Positions 46,116 to 56,703 of a stretch of 64,000 bases of DNA are shown here, in pieces. Where the stretch lies: assembly GCF_003865375.1 (NCBI RefSeq), contig NZ_RQVS01000005.1, forward strand, positions 1-64,000, given 5' to 3'. Position 1 is the stretch's first letter, and each line of letters opens with the position of its first letter. The DNA comes from Gulosibacter macacae (GTDB lineage: Bacteria > Actinomycetota > Actinomycetes > Actinomycetales > Microbacteriaceae). The notes beneath the pieces were generated by a model. The model worked only from the letters and a program-made list of their open reading frames with translations. It was not told the origin of the DNA and did no database searches. The translations under genes and the position numbers were made by a program.

Positions 46116-46979
46116 ATGACAGAGCCCGACACGAGTAACGCGCCGACGCATCCCTGGCGTCGTTTCGTCGCGCTCGGTGATTCGTTTACCGAGGGCGTCG
46201 GTGACCCCGATCCCGATGCACCCAATGGTGTGCGCGGCTGGGCAGATCGTGTCGCTGAGCAACTTGCCCTTGGCTGCGACGACTTCGCCTACGCCAATCT
46301 CGCGGTGCGCGGGAAACTGCTTGCGCAAATCAGTGATGAGCAGGTCGAGCGTGCCATCGAACTCAAGCCCGATCTCATCACCATTAGTGCCGGCGGAAAT
46401 GACCTCATTCGTCCCGGCGCCGACGCTGACATTGTGGCGGCTCGATTCGAGCGCATCGTCGAGCGGCTCGTGGCCACTGGCGCGACCGTGGTGCTCTTCA
46501 CCGGCGTCGACACGAAGTTTTCGACGGTGGCCTTCCGCCGCATCCGGCCCGAGGTAGCGATCTACAACAGCAACCTTTGGAGCATCGCAAATCGTAATGG
46601 TTGCGTCGTCGTCGACCAATGGGGTTGCAAAGAAATTCAGAACACCCGGATGTGGGCCTCCGACCGCCTGCACCTCAATGAGTTTGGGCACCACCAGGTC
46701 GCGCGGCTCGTGCTCGCGGCGCTCCACGTCGACAACGAACTGCAACCCATGCAACCGGAACCGATGCGACCGCAACGCTGGCGAGAGGCACGGCGTGACG
46801 ATCTCGTCTGGGCGCGTGAATTTGTTGTGCCGTGGCTCGGCCGTCGGCTCCGCGGGGTATCGAGTGGTGATTCGATCGAACCGAAGTATCCCGAACCTCG
46901 GGTGATTCGCGGGGCGATGAGGCGCGAGGGGCCGGTGGAGCCTGACCACGAGGCGCCCCCGACGCCCGACAGTCAGTAG
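46116..46979 (+). CDS. SGNH/GDSL hydrolase
   Basis: A 287-residue esterase/lipase-like enzyme. Block I ALGDSFTEGVGD carries the nucleophilic Ser, block III TISAGGNDL the Gly-Asn, and block V ASDRLHLNEFGH the Asp-His. No signal peptide is seen. The C-terminal ~70 residues are basic then Pro-rich. CAGGAG lies 6 nt before the ATG. Confidence 0.88.
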   Translation: MTEPDTSNAPTHPWRRFVALGDSFTEGVGDPDPDAPNGVRGWADRVAEQLALGCDDFAYANLAVRGKLLAQISDEQVERAIELKPDLITISAGGNDLIRPGADADIVAARFERIVERLVATGATVVLFTGVDTKFSTVAFRRIRPEVAIYNSNLWSIANRNGCVVVDQWGCKEIQNTRMWASDRLHLNEFGHHQVARLVLAALHVDNELQPMQPEPMRPQRWREARRDDLVWAREFVVPWLGRRLRGVSSGDSIEPKYPEPRVIRGAMRREGPVEPDHEAPPTPDSQ

Positions 46980-47003
46980 CGTGTGGCGCGTTCGCATTGC
47001 GGC

Positions 47004-47831
47004 CTAGTTTGCGGTGCCCGCCCCGTCGAGGAGCGCATAGAGCGCGATGCCGCTCGTCGCCGCGACATTGAGCGAATCGACACCGTGCTGCATCGGAATA
47101 ATCACCGTGCGATCTGCGGTTCGCAGCGCCGCGCGACTTAACCCATCCCCCTCGGTGCCGAGCATGAGTGCCACCCGTTCGGGACGCGAGGCGGCGTAGT
47201 CAGCGAGCGCAATCGCATCCGGGTCGAGTGCCAACGCCACCGTTTCGAAACCGGCCTCGGTGAACAGACTCTTGGCCGCATCCCACTTCGGCAACCTTGC
47301 CCAGGGAATCTGCAGCACTGTGCCCATCGAGACGCGCACGCTGCGGCGGTAGAGCGGGTCGGCGCAACGTTCGGTGACGAGCACCGCATCGGCGCCGAGG
47401 CCCGCGGCATTGCGAAAGGCGGCGCCCACATTGGTGTGATCGACGATGTCTTCGAGCACGAGAACCGTGCGAGCCCGCGCAAGAATCTCGGCCGCATCCG
47501 GCAACTCGGGTCGGTGCATGGCGGCGAGCACGCCCCGATGCATCTTGTAGCCGGTGATCGTTTCGAGCAAGGCCTCACTCCCGACATACACCGGGGTGTT
47601 GGGATGATCGGCGAGGAGGGCTTCGGCTTGGGGCAAGAACTTATCTTGCAAGAGCATCGAACGCGGCGCGTGCCCGGCATCGAGGGCGCGACGAATCACC
47701 TTCTCTGACTCCGCCATGTAGAGACCACCGGCTGGCTCAAGCTTTCGGCGCAGGGCAACGTCGGTGAGGCTCAGGTAATCTGCCAGTCCAGCGTCGGCGT
47801 GGTCGAGACTGGTGATCGGAATGATGCGCAC
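47004..47831 (-). CDS. SpoU/TrmH-family RNA 2'-O-methyltransferase
   Basis: A 275-residue SPOUT methyltransferase. An N-terminal L30e-like substrate domain (MAESEKVIRRALDAGHAPRS) precedes the SPOUT knot motifs VLEDIVDHTNVGAAFRNAAG, LMLGTEGDGLS and IPMQHGVDSLNVAAT. The target nucleotide (rRNA or tRNA ribose) cannot be told. The start is GTG. Confidence 0.9.
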   Translation of the reverse strand: MRIIPITSLDHADAGLADYLSLTDVALRRKLEPAGGLYMAESEKVIRRALDAGHAPRSMLLQDKFLPQAEALLADHPNTPVYVGSEALLETITGYKMHRGVLAAMHRPELPDAAEILARARTVLVLEDIVDHTNVGAAFRNAAGLGADAVLVTERCADPLYRRSVRVSMGTVLQIPWARLPKWDAAKSLFTEAGFETVALALDPDAIALADYAASRPERVALMLGTEGDGLSRAALRTADRTVIIPMQHGVDSLNVAATSGIALYALLDGAGTAN

Positions 47832-47870
47832 CGGTCGAGTTTGTCATGATCGGTGCGGAAGGGATGCGTG

Positions 47871-48722
47871 ATGACGAGCCTCGACGCCGCCCGCGCCGCC
47901 GGAATCGCGGCTGAGCAACTCGCGGAGTTTCTCGATGGCCGCCATGCCGCAGTCCTCACCGGTGCGGGTGTCTCGACCGATTCGGGCATCCCCGACTACC
48001 GCTCCCCCGGACGTCCGGTGCGGAACCCGATGACCTGGCAAGAGTTCGAGCGCTCCGACGAGCGGCGCCGTCGCTATTGGGCGGGCGCCGCGATCGGTTG
48101 GCCGAGGTTCGATCGCGCGCGACCAAACGCTGGGCATTTCGCGCTCGCCGAACTTGAGGCGGCGGAGCTCGTGACCGGGCTCGCGACGCAGAATATTGAC
48201 GGGCTGCATCTGGAGGCAGGCTCGGCACGCGTGGTCGAGCTGCACGGCCACGTGCGCTCAGTCGCGTGCACAGTGTGCGGCGCGGTTGAATCGCGCGCGG
48301 CACTTTTGACCCGGATGCGTGCCGAAAATCCCGCGCTCGCAGCCGTCACGAGTGAGGTCGAAGGCAACCCAGACGGTGATGCCGCGATTCCCGAGACAGT
48401 GGTCGAGGCGTTTGAGGTACCGGTATGCCTGAACTGTGGTGGGATGCTCGCACCACAGGTCGTCATGTTCGGGCAGTTCGTGCCGCCGACGGCCACTGAA
48501 GCCGCCGGGCGCCTCATCGATGACGCCGATGCGCTGATCATCGCGGGTTCGTCGATGGTGGTGAATACGGGCATCCGCCTCTTGCACCGGGCGCAACGGC
48601 GCGGCCTGCCGGTGGCAGTAATTAATCGCGGACCGACGCGTGCTGACGAGGTTGCGACGCTGCGACTGGATGCGGGGACAAGCGAGGCGCTTGCTGGTGC
48701 CGCTGGGCTCCTGCTCGCGTAA
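47871..48722 (+). CDS. Sirtuin NAD-dependent deacylase, class II (SIRT4-like)
   Basis: A 283-residue Sir2 protein. The NAD motif GAGVSTDSGIPDYR, TQNIDGLH, the catalytic His in VELHGHV and zinc Cys pairs CTVCGA and CLNCGG are complete, and MFGQFVP and AGSSMVVNTG follow. Deacylation of lysines or a lipoamidase activity, as in SIRT4, is possible. ATG 47871 has GAAGGGA upstream. Confidence 0.92.
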   Translation: MTSLDAARAAGIAAEQLAEFLDGRHAAVLTGAGVSTDSGIPDYRSPGRPVRNPMTWQEFERSDERRRRYWAGAAIGWPRFDRARPNAGHFALAELEAAELVTGLATQNIDGLHLEAGSARVVELHGHVRSVACTVCGAVESRAALLTRMRAENPALAAVTSEVEGNPDGDAAIPETVVEAFEVPVCLNCGGMLAPQVVMFGQFVPPTATEAAGRLIDDADALIIAGSSMVVNTGIRLLHRAQRRGLPVAVINRGPTRADEVATLRLDAGTSEALAGAAGLLLA

Positions 48723-48753
48723 TTTGGCGCCATGCGGATGCGTTTGGCTCGGT

Positions 48754-48777
48754 AGTTGCGCGTGCAACTGTTAGTCT
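48754..48777 (+). promoter_or_regulatory. Promoter and dyad of the Cys leader transcript
   Basis: A perfect inverted repeat AGTTGC-GCGT-GCAACT (48754-48769) precedes TAGTCT (48772-48777), a -10 box 8 nt before the leader ATG, so the transcript would be leaderless and possibly under a regulator. Confidence 0.5.
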
Positions 48778-48785
48778 CGGTGATC

Positions 48786-48878
48786 ATGACTACTCAACCG
48801 CAGCGCCTGCACCTCTGGCGTCGCCTGCACATCGACCTGCTCCGGCAGTCGACGATGTGCTGTCTGCGTTCGCGTTAG
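48786..48878 (+). CDS. Cysteine-containing leader peptide (attenuator)
   Basis: A 30-codon open frame with ATG at 48786 and TAG at 48876. The middle RLHLWRRLHIDLLRQ and the tandem Cys codons in MCCLRSR near the stop match the actinobacterial putative leader peptides found before sulfur and cysteine genes. In mycobacteria, consecutive Cys codons in such uORFs let ribosome stalling at low cysteine raise downstream expression. The next gene is a DAACS transporter 258 bp downstream, so its substrate is probably cystine. The peptide itself is presumed to have no further function. Confidence 0.72.
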   Translation: MTTQPQRLHLWRRLHIDLLRQSTMCCLRSR

Positions 48879-48925
48879 TATCTGCCCTCGATCACCTCGT
48901 GGTGGTCTACCATCGTGAGCTTCGT

Positions 48926-49118
48926 GCATCCGAGCGGTCGGATGCGTCGATCTGCTGACGATCTCTCCCCGCTCTCCACGCTTCTCTCCCGCGACACGAA
49001 GTGCGCGCACTCTGCGGCGCGTCGCTGACTGGGAGCGTCACCCCCCCAGTGGTGGGCGTGCATCCAAGCCAGGCCGCGTGCTCGCGGCGCTTACCCGTTT
49101 CGCGGCGTTGTCGCCGCG
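48926..49118 (+). promoter_or_regulatory. Structured leader between Cys peptide and transporter
   Basis: Several stems are visible: GCATCCGA-GCGG-TCGGATGC (48926-48945, perfect), ACTGGG/CCCAGT around 49030-49055, and CGCGGCG-TTGT-CGCCGCG (49101-49118, perfect) ending 7 nt before the AAAGGA ribosome site. They are candidates for attenuator, antiterminator or site-occluding structures. No U tract is present. Confidence 0.5.
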
Positions 49119-49136
49119 ACTGTTGAAAGGATCACC

Positions 49137-50459
49137 TTGTCTAGTTCTCCAGCTGCGGCGCCGCCCGCACAGAAGAAGGCGCCGTCGCGCATCCCGTTCG
49201 GTGCGCGCGTACTCATTGGTCTCGCCCTCGGCATTCTGCTCGGTGCCGTCGCCCGTGTGTGGGACGTCGAATGGCTTGCCACCACCCTCGGCACCATCGG
49301 TTCGATCTTTGTGCAGGTGCTGCGCGTTGTCGTGGTGCCGCTGATCTTCGCGGCGATTGTGGTGTCGATCGTGCGCCTGCGTGGGGTTGCAAATGCGGCG
49401 AAGCTCGCGGTGTCGACGCTCGTGTGGTTCGCCATTACTGCGGCGATTTCAGTGGTCATTGGCATCACCATTGGCCTGCTCACGAACCCGGGCGCGAATG
49501 CGACGCTGAGCCTCGAGGGTGCTGAGGCGCCTGAGCGCACGGGTGGCTGGCTTGACTTCCTCAAGTCGATCGTGCCGGCGAACTTCCTCGGTGCCGGCAC
49601 GAACGATTCGGGCCTCACCTTCAACGTCTTGCAGATTCTCGTGCTCGCAATCGCCATTGGTGCCGCGGCGCTCGCTATCGGCGAGAAGGCGCAGCCGTTC
49701 GTGAAGTTCACTGAAGCGGTGCTCGAGATCTTCTCGAAGCTGGTGTGGTGGGTGATTCTGCTCTCGCCGATCGGTGGTGGTGCACTCATCGGTCGCGCGG
49801 TTGCAGACTACGGTTGGGACCTCATTGCGCCCCTCGCGGTGTTTACGTTTGACGTCTACCTCGGCTGCGCAATCGTCATGTTTATCGTGTACCCGGTGAT
49901 TGCGCGGATGCACGGCCTGCGTGCCGGCCGCTTCTTCGCGGGTGCGTGGCCGGCGATTCAGTTCGCCTTCGTGTCGCGCTCGTCGATTGGCACGCTGCCG
50001 CTCACGATGCGCGTCACGACCGAGCAGCTCGGCGTGCCGAAGGAATACGCTTCGTTCGCGGTGCCGCTTGGTGCGACGACGAAGATGGATGGATGCGCGT
50101 CGATTTACCCGGCGCTCGCCGCGATTACTGTGGCGCAGCTTTTCGGCGTGCAGTTGGAGCTGCACCACTACCTGCTGATCGCGTTTGTGGCGGTGGTTGG
50201 CTCGGCCGCGACGGCGGGTCTCACGGGTGCGATCGTGATGCTCACGCTGACGCTGTCGACGCTCGGACTGCCGCTTGAGGGCGTTGGACTCTTGCTCGCG
50301 ATCGACCCGATACTCGACATGGCGCGCACGGCGACGAACGTTGCGGGTCAGGCACTCGTGCCGACCATCGTGGCGAAGCGTGCCGGCATCCTCGATGAGG
50401 ATCGCTACAACAACTCGAAGTTTGTGGAGAACCCGGAGCCGGAGCTCGTGCGTAGCTAG
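49137..50459 (+). CDS. DAACS-family sodium/proton:dicarboxylate or L-cystine symporter
   Basis: A 440-residue membrane symporter with about eight helices and two hairpins. The family is seen in VLRVVVVPLIFAAIVVSIV, the Ser-rich hairpin FVSRSSIGTLPLT and GATTKMDGCASIYP, then DPILDMARTATNVAGQ. Family members carry glutamate, C4-dicarboxylates or L-cystine (TcyP). The Cys-Cys leader peptide upstream favours cystine. It starts at TTG with AAAGGA 5 nt upstream. Confidence 0.85.
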   Translation: MSSSPAAAPPAQKKAPSRIPFGARVLIGLALGILLGAVARVWDVEWLATTLGTIGSIFVQVLRVVVVPLIFAAIVVSIVRLRGVANAAKLAVSTLVWFAITAAISVVIGITIGLLTNPGANATLSLEGAEAPERTGGWLDFLKSIVPANFLGAGTNDSGLTFNVLQILVLAIAIGAAALAIGEKAQPFVKFTEAVLEIFSKLVWWVILLSPIGGGALIGRAVADYGWDLIAPLAVFTFDVYLGCAIVMFIVYPVIARMHGLRAGRFFAGAWPAIQFAFVSRSSIGTLPLTMRVTTEQLGVPKEYASFAVPLGATTKMDGCASIYPALAAITVAQLFGVQLELHHYLLIAFVAVVGSAATAGLTGAIVMLTLTLSTLGLPLEGVGLLLAIDPILDMARTATNVAGQALVPTIVAKRAGILDEDRYNNSKFVENPEPELVRS

Positions 50460-50590
50460 GCGGTGCTGTTTCAGACTCGCGAACGTGGCGGTGTCGGAGG
50501 CTCATGATGGGATGCAGTGTGTTCCAGATGAGCTCTCGGCATCGCCACGATTTACGTTACGAAACCTACGAGATTGCTTTGCGAAAACAG

Positions 50591-50634
50591 TTGCGTAACC
50601 TCAACACCATCGGCTAATCTAGAACATAAGTTCG
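50591..50634 (+). promoter_or_regulatory. Promoter with LexA (SOS) box
   Basis: TTGCGT (50591-50596), 18-bp spacer and TAATCT (50615-50620) are followed directly by AGAACATAAGTTCG (50621-50634), matching the Gram-positive SOS consensus CGAAC-N4-GTTCG at all but the first base. LexA bound there would cover the transcription start. Confidence 0.7.
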
Positions 50635-50643
50635 ATTCACGTG

Positions 50644-50668
50644 CGAGGTTGAGTTGCTCTCAACCTCG
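50644..50668 (+). other. 10-bp hairpin in the HNH gene leader
   Basis: CGAGGTTGAG-TTGCT-CTCAACCTCG is a perfect stem about 25 nt into the predicted transcript and 77 nt before the ATG. It may stabilise the mRNA or act as an attenuator. Confidence 0.5.
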
Positions 50669-50744
50669 GTTCCACCCAGCTCCATCACTGCTGTTTCTTG
50701 TTCGTAGATGCTTTGGTTCGCTGCACTGCTGGGAGGTGCAAAGG

Positions 50745-52454
50745 ATGAACAACCGCGACAAAACCGCGCCGTTGATCGATTTCGCACGTGCTCGACGCGA
50801 ACTGCTCACCGCAATCGAAGCGAATCACCGGGCGCGTGCCATCGCCGATGCGATTGAGTCGGCGCTGCTGTGCACGGCGTTTGAGATCTGCGTAGCGGCG
50901 AAACAGGGCGAGTCGTCCCGAGCGCTCGACAATGAGTTGCGTTCGATCGCCGCCGAGATAGGCATGCTCACGCGGCGGAGTGAGCGCACTATCCTCGCGC
51001 GTATCGATGAGGCGGCCGAGATTCATCGAAACTTCCCGTCGGTGGCCAAGGCACTGTTGCTCGGCGAGATTGACGTGGCGCACGCGCGAGTGATCGCCCG
51101 GTGCGGCGCTCCCCTGCAGGCGGCGGAGTCTCGGAGTGAATATGAGCAGCTGGCGATCGATCAGGCGGCGCAAACGACGCCGGGGCGGTTAGAGAAGTCT
51201 GCCCGGCGATTTGCTGCTGAGCTCGAACCGGAAGTCGTTGCTGAGCGCCAACAGCGAGCTCGGCGGGAACGAGGAGTTCGGGTGACCGATCTTGAAGACG
51301 GTATGTCGCTGCTGATTGCCGAGTTGCCCTCGGTATTCGCGCATGCCATTCATGACCGGCTCACCGAACTCGCACGCGTCAACGCTCGCGAACGCAAGGC
51401 ATCGATGGATGCATTTGGTCGCGTCGTGTCTGGCGACGGCGCCCCTCCCTCGCATAGTGATGTCCGTGCTGGTGTGGGCAAGAACGTCCGTCTTGATGAG
51501 GAAGATGGCACGAACGAGCGTGATGTTCTGGAGGGGTCGAGTGCGGCCGGGGAATCTAATCGGAACAGCGCGGCTGCAGATGTAGACGCCAGAGATCTAG
51601 ACGCCAGAGATCTAGACGCCAGAGATCTAGACGCCGGAGATCTAGACGCCAGAGATTTAGACGACACAGGCGATGGCCGAAATTCCGACGACCGGAACTT
51701 CGACGACCGGAACGCCAGCAACCCGAACTCTGACGACCGGAACTTTGACGCGGTTCGCGCCGATGCGCTTGCTGATCTCTTGCTCGCTGGCTTCGTGCCG
51801 ACCGACTCAGCACACTCTGCGCTCAACTCGATCCAGGCTCGAGTGGCAATCACTGTGCCAGTACTTGCTGCTATCGGTGCATCCGACGAGCCTGCGGTAC
51901 TCGACGGTACCGGGCCGATTCCGCTCGACATCGCAATGGCACTTTGCGGCGCGGCCGCGCTGTGGACGCGAATCCTGACCGATCCAATCTCGGGAGAGGC
52001 GATTGCCGCTGACACCTACCGGCCCTCAGCCGCCTTGCGCAGGTTTATTGAGTCGCGGGATCAGCACTGTCGTGCTCCGGGTTGTCGCCGCCCGGCTCGC
52101 GATGCCGATCTAGATCACACCATCGAGTGGATCGCTGGCGGCAGGACGACGCACGACAATCTCTCGGCGCTGTGTCGCGCGCATCACACGATGAAGCACC
52201 GCGGTTGGAATTTGCGTCAGACTTCGCGCGGCGAGCTCGAGTGGACCTCGCCAAATGGCCGCATCTATGCGGACCGGCCGGGTCGAATCGCGAAACCTTG
52301 GAACGAGCAGCGCTTGACCGAGGCCACCGGCACCCGATCGATAGGCAGTGAATCAACAATCGTCGAGTCAACCAGGCAGGTTCCAGATCCTCCAAGAGTC
52401 TGGTTCAAGCCGACTCAACCGCAACAGGATGACGACGAGCCGCCACCGTTCTAG
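50745..52454 (+). CDS. DUF222/HNH endonuclease (13E12-type)
   Basis: A 569-residue protein of the actinobacterial DUF222-HNH family, like mycobacterial 13E12 repeat proteins. The N-terminal DUF222 region is helical (about residues 15-210). The C-terminal HNH reads CRAPGCRRPARDADLDHTIE and CRAHHTMKHRGW, with Cys and His zinc/metal ligands. The central linker (about 245-335) is acidic and built of 15-bp coding repeats. ATG 50745 has a GGGAGG site upstream. An SOS box indicates DNA-damage induction. Confidence 0.9.
   Translation: MNNRDKTAPLIDFARARRELLTAIEANHRARAIADAIESALLCTAFEICVAAKQGESSRALDNELRSIAAEIGMLTRRSERTILARIDEAAEIHRNFPSVAKALLLGEIDVAHARVIARCGAPLQAAESRSEYEQLAIDQAAQTTPGRLEKSARRFAAELEPEVVAERQQRARRERGVRVTDLEDGMSLLIAELPSVFAHAIHDRLTELARVNARERKASMDAFGRVVSGDGAPPSHSDVRAGVGKNVRLDEEDGTNERDVLEGSSAAGESNRNSAAADVDARDLDARDLDARDLDAGDLDARDLDDTGDGRNSDDRNFDDRNASNPNSDDRNFDAVRADALADLLLAGFVPTDSAHSALNSIQARVAITVPVLAAIGASDEPAVLDGTGPIPLDIAMALCGAAALWTRILTDPISGEAIAADTYRPSAALRRFIESRDQHCRAPGCRRPARDADLDHTIEWIAGGRTTHDNLSALCRAHHTMKHRGWNLRQTSRGELEWTSPNGRIYADRPGRIAKPWNEQRLTEATGTRSIGSESTIVESTRQVPDPPRVWFKPTQPQQDDDEPPPF
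51585..51746 (+). repeat. In-frame 15-bp minisatellites in the HNH linker
   Basis: Five units at 51585-51659 (consensus GACGCCAGAGATCTA) encode Asp-Ala-Arg-Asp-Leu. Four more 15-bp units at 51687-51746 encode Asp-Asp-Arg-Asn-Phe variants. Unit gains or losses keep the frame. AGA and CTA codons are rare elsewhere in this GC-rich window. Confidence 0.85.
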
Positions 52455-52517
52455 TCCCCATCTCCCCGGCAACGAGCGCTCGGTCCAAGAGCGCGTCAAC
52501 GGAAGGCACTCAGCGAG

Positions 52518-53198
52518 CTATTGTTGCGCGTCCTCGACGAGGCGAGCCAACGCATCCTCGAGCTGTTCTGCGCCTTCACTGACGCGAATGTCCAGCCCTA
52601 TCGTCCGTGGTTCCGCCAGCACGAGCTGCAACAACTTCGCCACATCCGAGCGTCGCGTCTTCGCCCCACGCCCGACACTCCGGAAAGACAACTCACCGCA
52701 TCCCGTGGGCGCATCGTCGGTGAGCATGCCCGGCTTCACAATGGTTCAGTCGAGGGCTTCCTCACGGAGTGCTTCATCGGCAGCGCGTTTCGCATCCCAA
52801 TACGCAGCGAACACCTCGTCGGTTCCGGTCGGCACGGGATCCTCCGCGCCAATGAAACTGATCTGCACGAAGCGCGTCACCCCGGCTTCGACGGCCGTTC
52901 GCATGGACTTCACCGAACCTTCAAAATCCACCGTATGCTTCCGCGTGGCGCCTGAGCCGGGGCCAGCACCGGCCGCAAACACGACCGCATCGCATCCGCT
53001 GAGCGCGCCAGCCAGCTCAGTCGTCGCGGCCTGCTCCAAATCGCACACCACCGGTTCCGCACCGAGCTCGCGCAGCGAGTCCACCTGCTCGGCATTGCGC
53101 ACAATCGACCGAACAGCACTGCCCTCGTCGACGAGAAGCTCGGTCAGCATCCGAGCAATCTGCCCATTCCCACCAACGATGGCGACGGTCGAAGTCAT
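52518..53198 (-). pseudogene. NAD(P)-binding SDR-like protein interrupted by in-frame TGA
   Basis: An atypical SDR with motif VAIVGGNGQIARMLTELLV and a block FVQISFIGAED, resembling NAD(P)H-binding epimerase-like proteins. The frame from ATG 53198 reaches a TGA at 52746, right after ALREEALD. The same frame continues after it with TIVKPGMLTDDAP to a stop at 52518. Homologues read ALDWTIVKPG, so TGG to TGA is the likely change. The halves would give 226 codons. It could be a pseudogene, an assembly error or readthrough. Confidence 0.8.
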
Positions 53199-53235
53199 CT
53201 CACTGCACTCTTTCGCGGTTTTCCATTCGAGGCTT

Positions 53236-54114
53236 CTACTTGATGTGTTCGCGCAGCACCCTAGCGAGCGCAAGTGGGGTCTCGTAGTGAATGAGATGTC
53301 CCACTCCCCCAATGACCTGCAGTGTCGACCCAGGCATCGCCGCGTGCAAGCGACGCGATGCCGGCAACGGCGCGATGGCGTCCTTTTCGCCGACGACGAG
53401 AAGTGTGCCTTCGGGAAACTCGCTACTGTGCGCGCGAATGTCGTCAGATACTGACGCCCGAAACGCATCCAGTAGCGACTCGCGCGACACGAACTCCGAG
53501 AAGTGATCAGCGTGCTGCCGGTGAATCCACGCCCGCAACGCCCGCGACTTCGTCACCGCCATCACTTCGCTCATCACCCGGGTAATGAGCCCTGAACTCA
53601 GCAAAGCATTCCCGAGCCCGCGCGGCAGACGTGCCCCCATCCAGTAATAGAAGATCGCGAGGTTGGTCATGACCCGATCCGGACCAGTAAGCGCATTCTC
53701 GGCAATCGGATTCACGAGCACGATCCGTCGCGGCGCCAACGCCGCGACCTGTCGCGCCACCACGAGCGAACCAAACGAGTGTCCGAGCACGACAGCTCGA
53801 GCATCCGGGTCGAGCGCATCGAGCAACTCACGCAACCACGTCGCGTAGGCATCCAGCGAGTGCTCCACAGCAAACACAGCCGACTCACCAAAGCCAGGAA
53901 GATCGGGCGCGATGAACCTCACCTCGGGCATCGCCGCGACGAGCGAAAGCAGCCCGTGATGGGTTCCACGGAAGCCGTGAACGAGCACAATCGTCTCAGG
54001 TGCATCGTTCGCCCCATACTCCCAGATAGCAGTCCGGGCACCGCCAATCATCAGTGAACTCCGACGCACGGGAATGTCGGCAAGGGCGATTTCGAGGGGG
54101 TTGTGGAGGCGCAT
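53236..54114 (-). CDS. Alpha/beta hydrolase
   Basis: A 292-residue hydrolase fold. The oxyanion segment IVLVHGFRGTHHG, nucleophile elbow VVLGHSFGSLVVA (Ser), acid in VVGEKDAIAP (Asp) and the His in GGVGHLIHYE are all present, with a helical cap between. The substrate is unknown. TACACT ends 8 nt before the ATG, so it may be leaderless. It is divergent from treS. Confidence 0.88.
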   Translation of the reverse strand: MRLHNPLEIALADIPVRRSSLMIGGARTAIWEYGANDAPETIVLVHGFRGTHHGLLSLVAAMPEVRFIAPDLPGFGESAVFAVEHSLDAYATWLRELLDALDPDARAVVLGHSFGSLVVARQVAALAPRRIVLVNPIAENALTGPDRVMTNLAIFYYWMGARLPRGLGNALLSSGLITRVMSEVMAVTKSRALRAWIHRQHADHFSEFVSRESLLDAFRASVSDDIRAHSSEFPEGTLLVVGEKDAIAPLPASRRLHAAMPGSTLQVIGGVGHLIHYETPLALARVLREHIK

Positions 54115-54186
54115 CGTGGAAAAGTGTACGGAGCCCGGCCCAAAGTAGGCCGCGAAACCAGAGAAGCCGCAAGAAAGGAACTCGAG

Positions 54187-55992
<1,806 letters not shown>

Positions 55993-56001
55993 GGAGCCCC
56001 G

Positions 56002-56688
56002 ATGACCTGGATGAGCCGCGTGGCCGTGTTCGACACCGAGACCACAGGTATTGATCCGCGTGAAGCGCGGCTTGTCACTGCCTTCGTGGGCATCATCGAT
56101 GAGCACGGTGAGATTGAGCGCGGCACGGATTGGCTTGCCGATCCGGGCGTCGAGATTCCCGAAGCGGCGGCCGCCGTGCACGGGGTTACCACCGAGATGG
56201 CGCGTGAGAATGGCGAGCCAGCCGCCGAGGTCATCGCCAAAGTGCGCGCCTCGCTCGACTGGATCGCCCGCAATCGCCTGCCGCTTGTGATCTACAACGC
56301 GCCCTTCGACCTCACTCTGCTCGCCGCGGAATGCCGTCGCTACGGCATTGAACCGCCGGTGCTCGGGCCCCAGGTGATTGACCCACTCGTCATCGACAAG
56401 GCGGTCGACCGCTACCGCAAGGGCAAGCGCGCGCTCGGAGATGCGGCCACCGTGTACGGTGTCGAGCTTCTCGATGCGCACGATGCTGCCGATGACGCCG
56501 TGGCGGCAGGTCGCGTTGCCCTCGCGATGGCGGCGAAGTATCCGGATGAACTTGGTGTCGCGCTCGAGGAACTCCACGCCAAGCAGGTGGCCTGGGCGGA
56601 TGCGCAAGCGGCCGACTTCGAAGACTACATGCGTCGTCAGCGTGACCCGAACTTCACCGTGGAGCGTGGCTGGCCGGTGCGGGGCTAA
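56002..56688 (+). CDS. DEDDh 3'-5' exonuclease (DnaQ-like)
   Basis: A 228-residue exonuclease of the DnaQ fold. Exo I FDTETTG, Exo II YNAPFDLTLL and Exo III DAHDAADDAVAAG carry the acidic metal ligands and His. It may proofread or degrade RNA/DNA ends; whether it is the replicative epsilon subunit is not shown. AAGGAG lies just upstream of the ATG and the gene follows treS by 9 bp, so they are co-transcribed. Confidence 0.9.
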   Translation: MTWMSRVAVFDTETTGIDPREARLVTAFVGIIDEHGEIERGTDWLADPGVEIPEAAAAVHGVTTEMARENGEPAAEVIAKVRASLDWIARNRLPLVIYNAPFDLTLLAAECRRYGIEPPVLGPQVIDPLVIDKAVDRYRKGKRALGDAATVYGVELLDAHDAADDAVAAGRVALAMAAKYPDELGVALEELHAKQVAWADAQAADFEDYMRRQRDPNFTVERGWPVRG

Positions 56689-56703
56689 CTCCGGTCGACG
56701 GGG

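Noticed and set aside
48771-49010. Leftward 79-codon frame over the leader region
   Set aside because: It lacks a ribosome site and overlaps the better-supported Cys leader on the other strand.
51585-51746. CRISPR-like array
   Set aside because: Units are contiguous 15-bp coding repeats without spacers.
52348-53454. 368-codon rightward frame across the interrupted NAD(P)-binding gene
   Set aside because: Ser/Arg-rich, no motifs, and opposite a recognisable coding frame.
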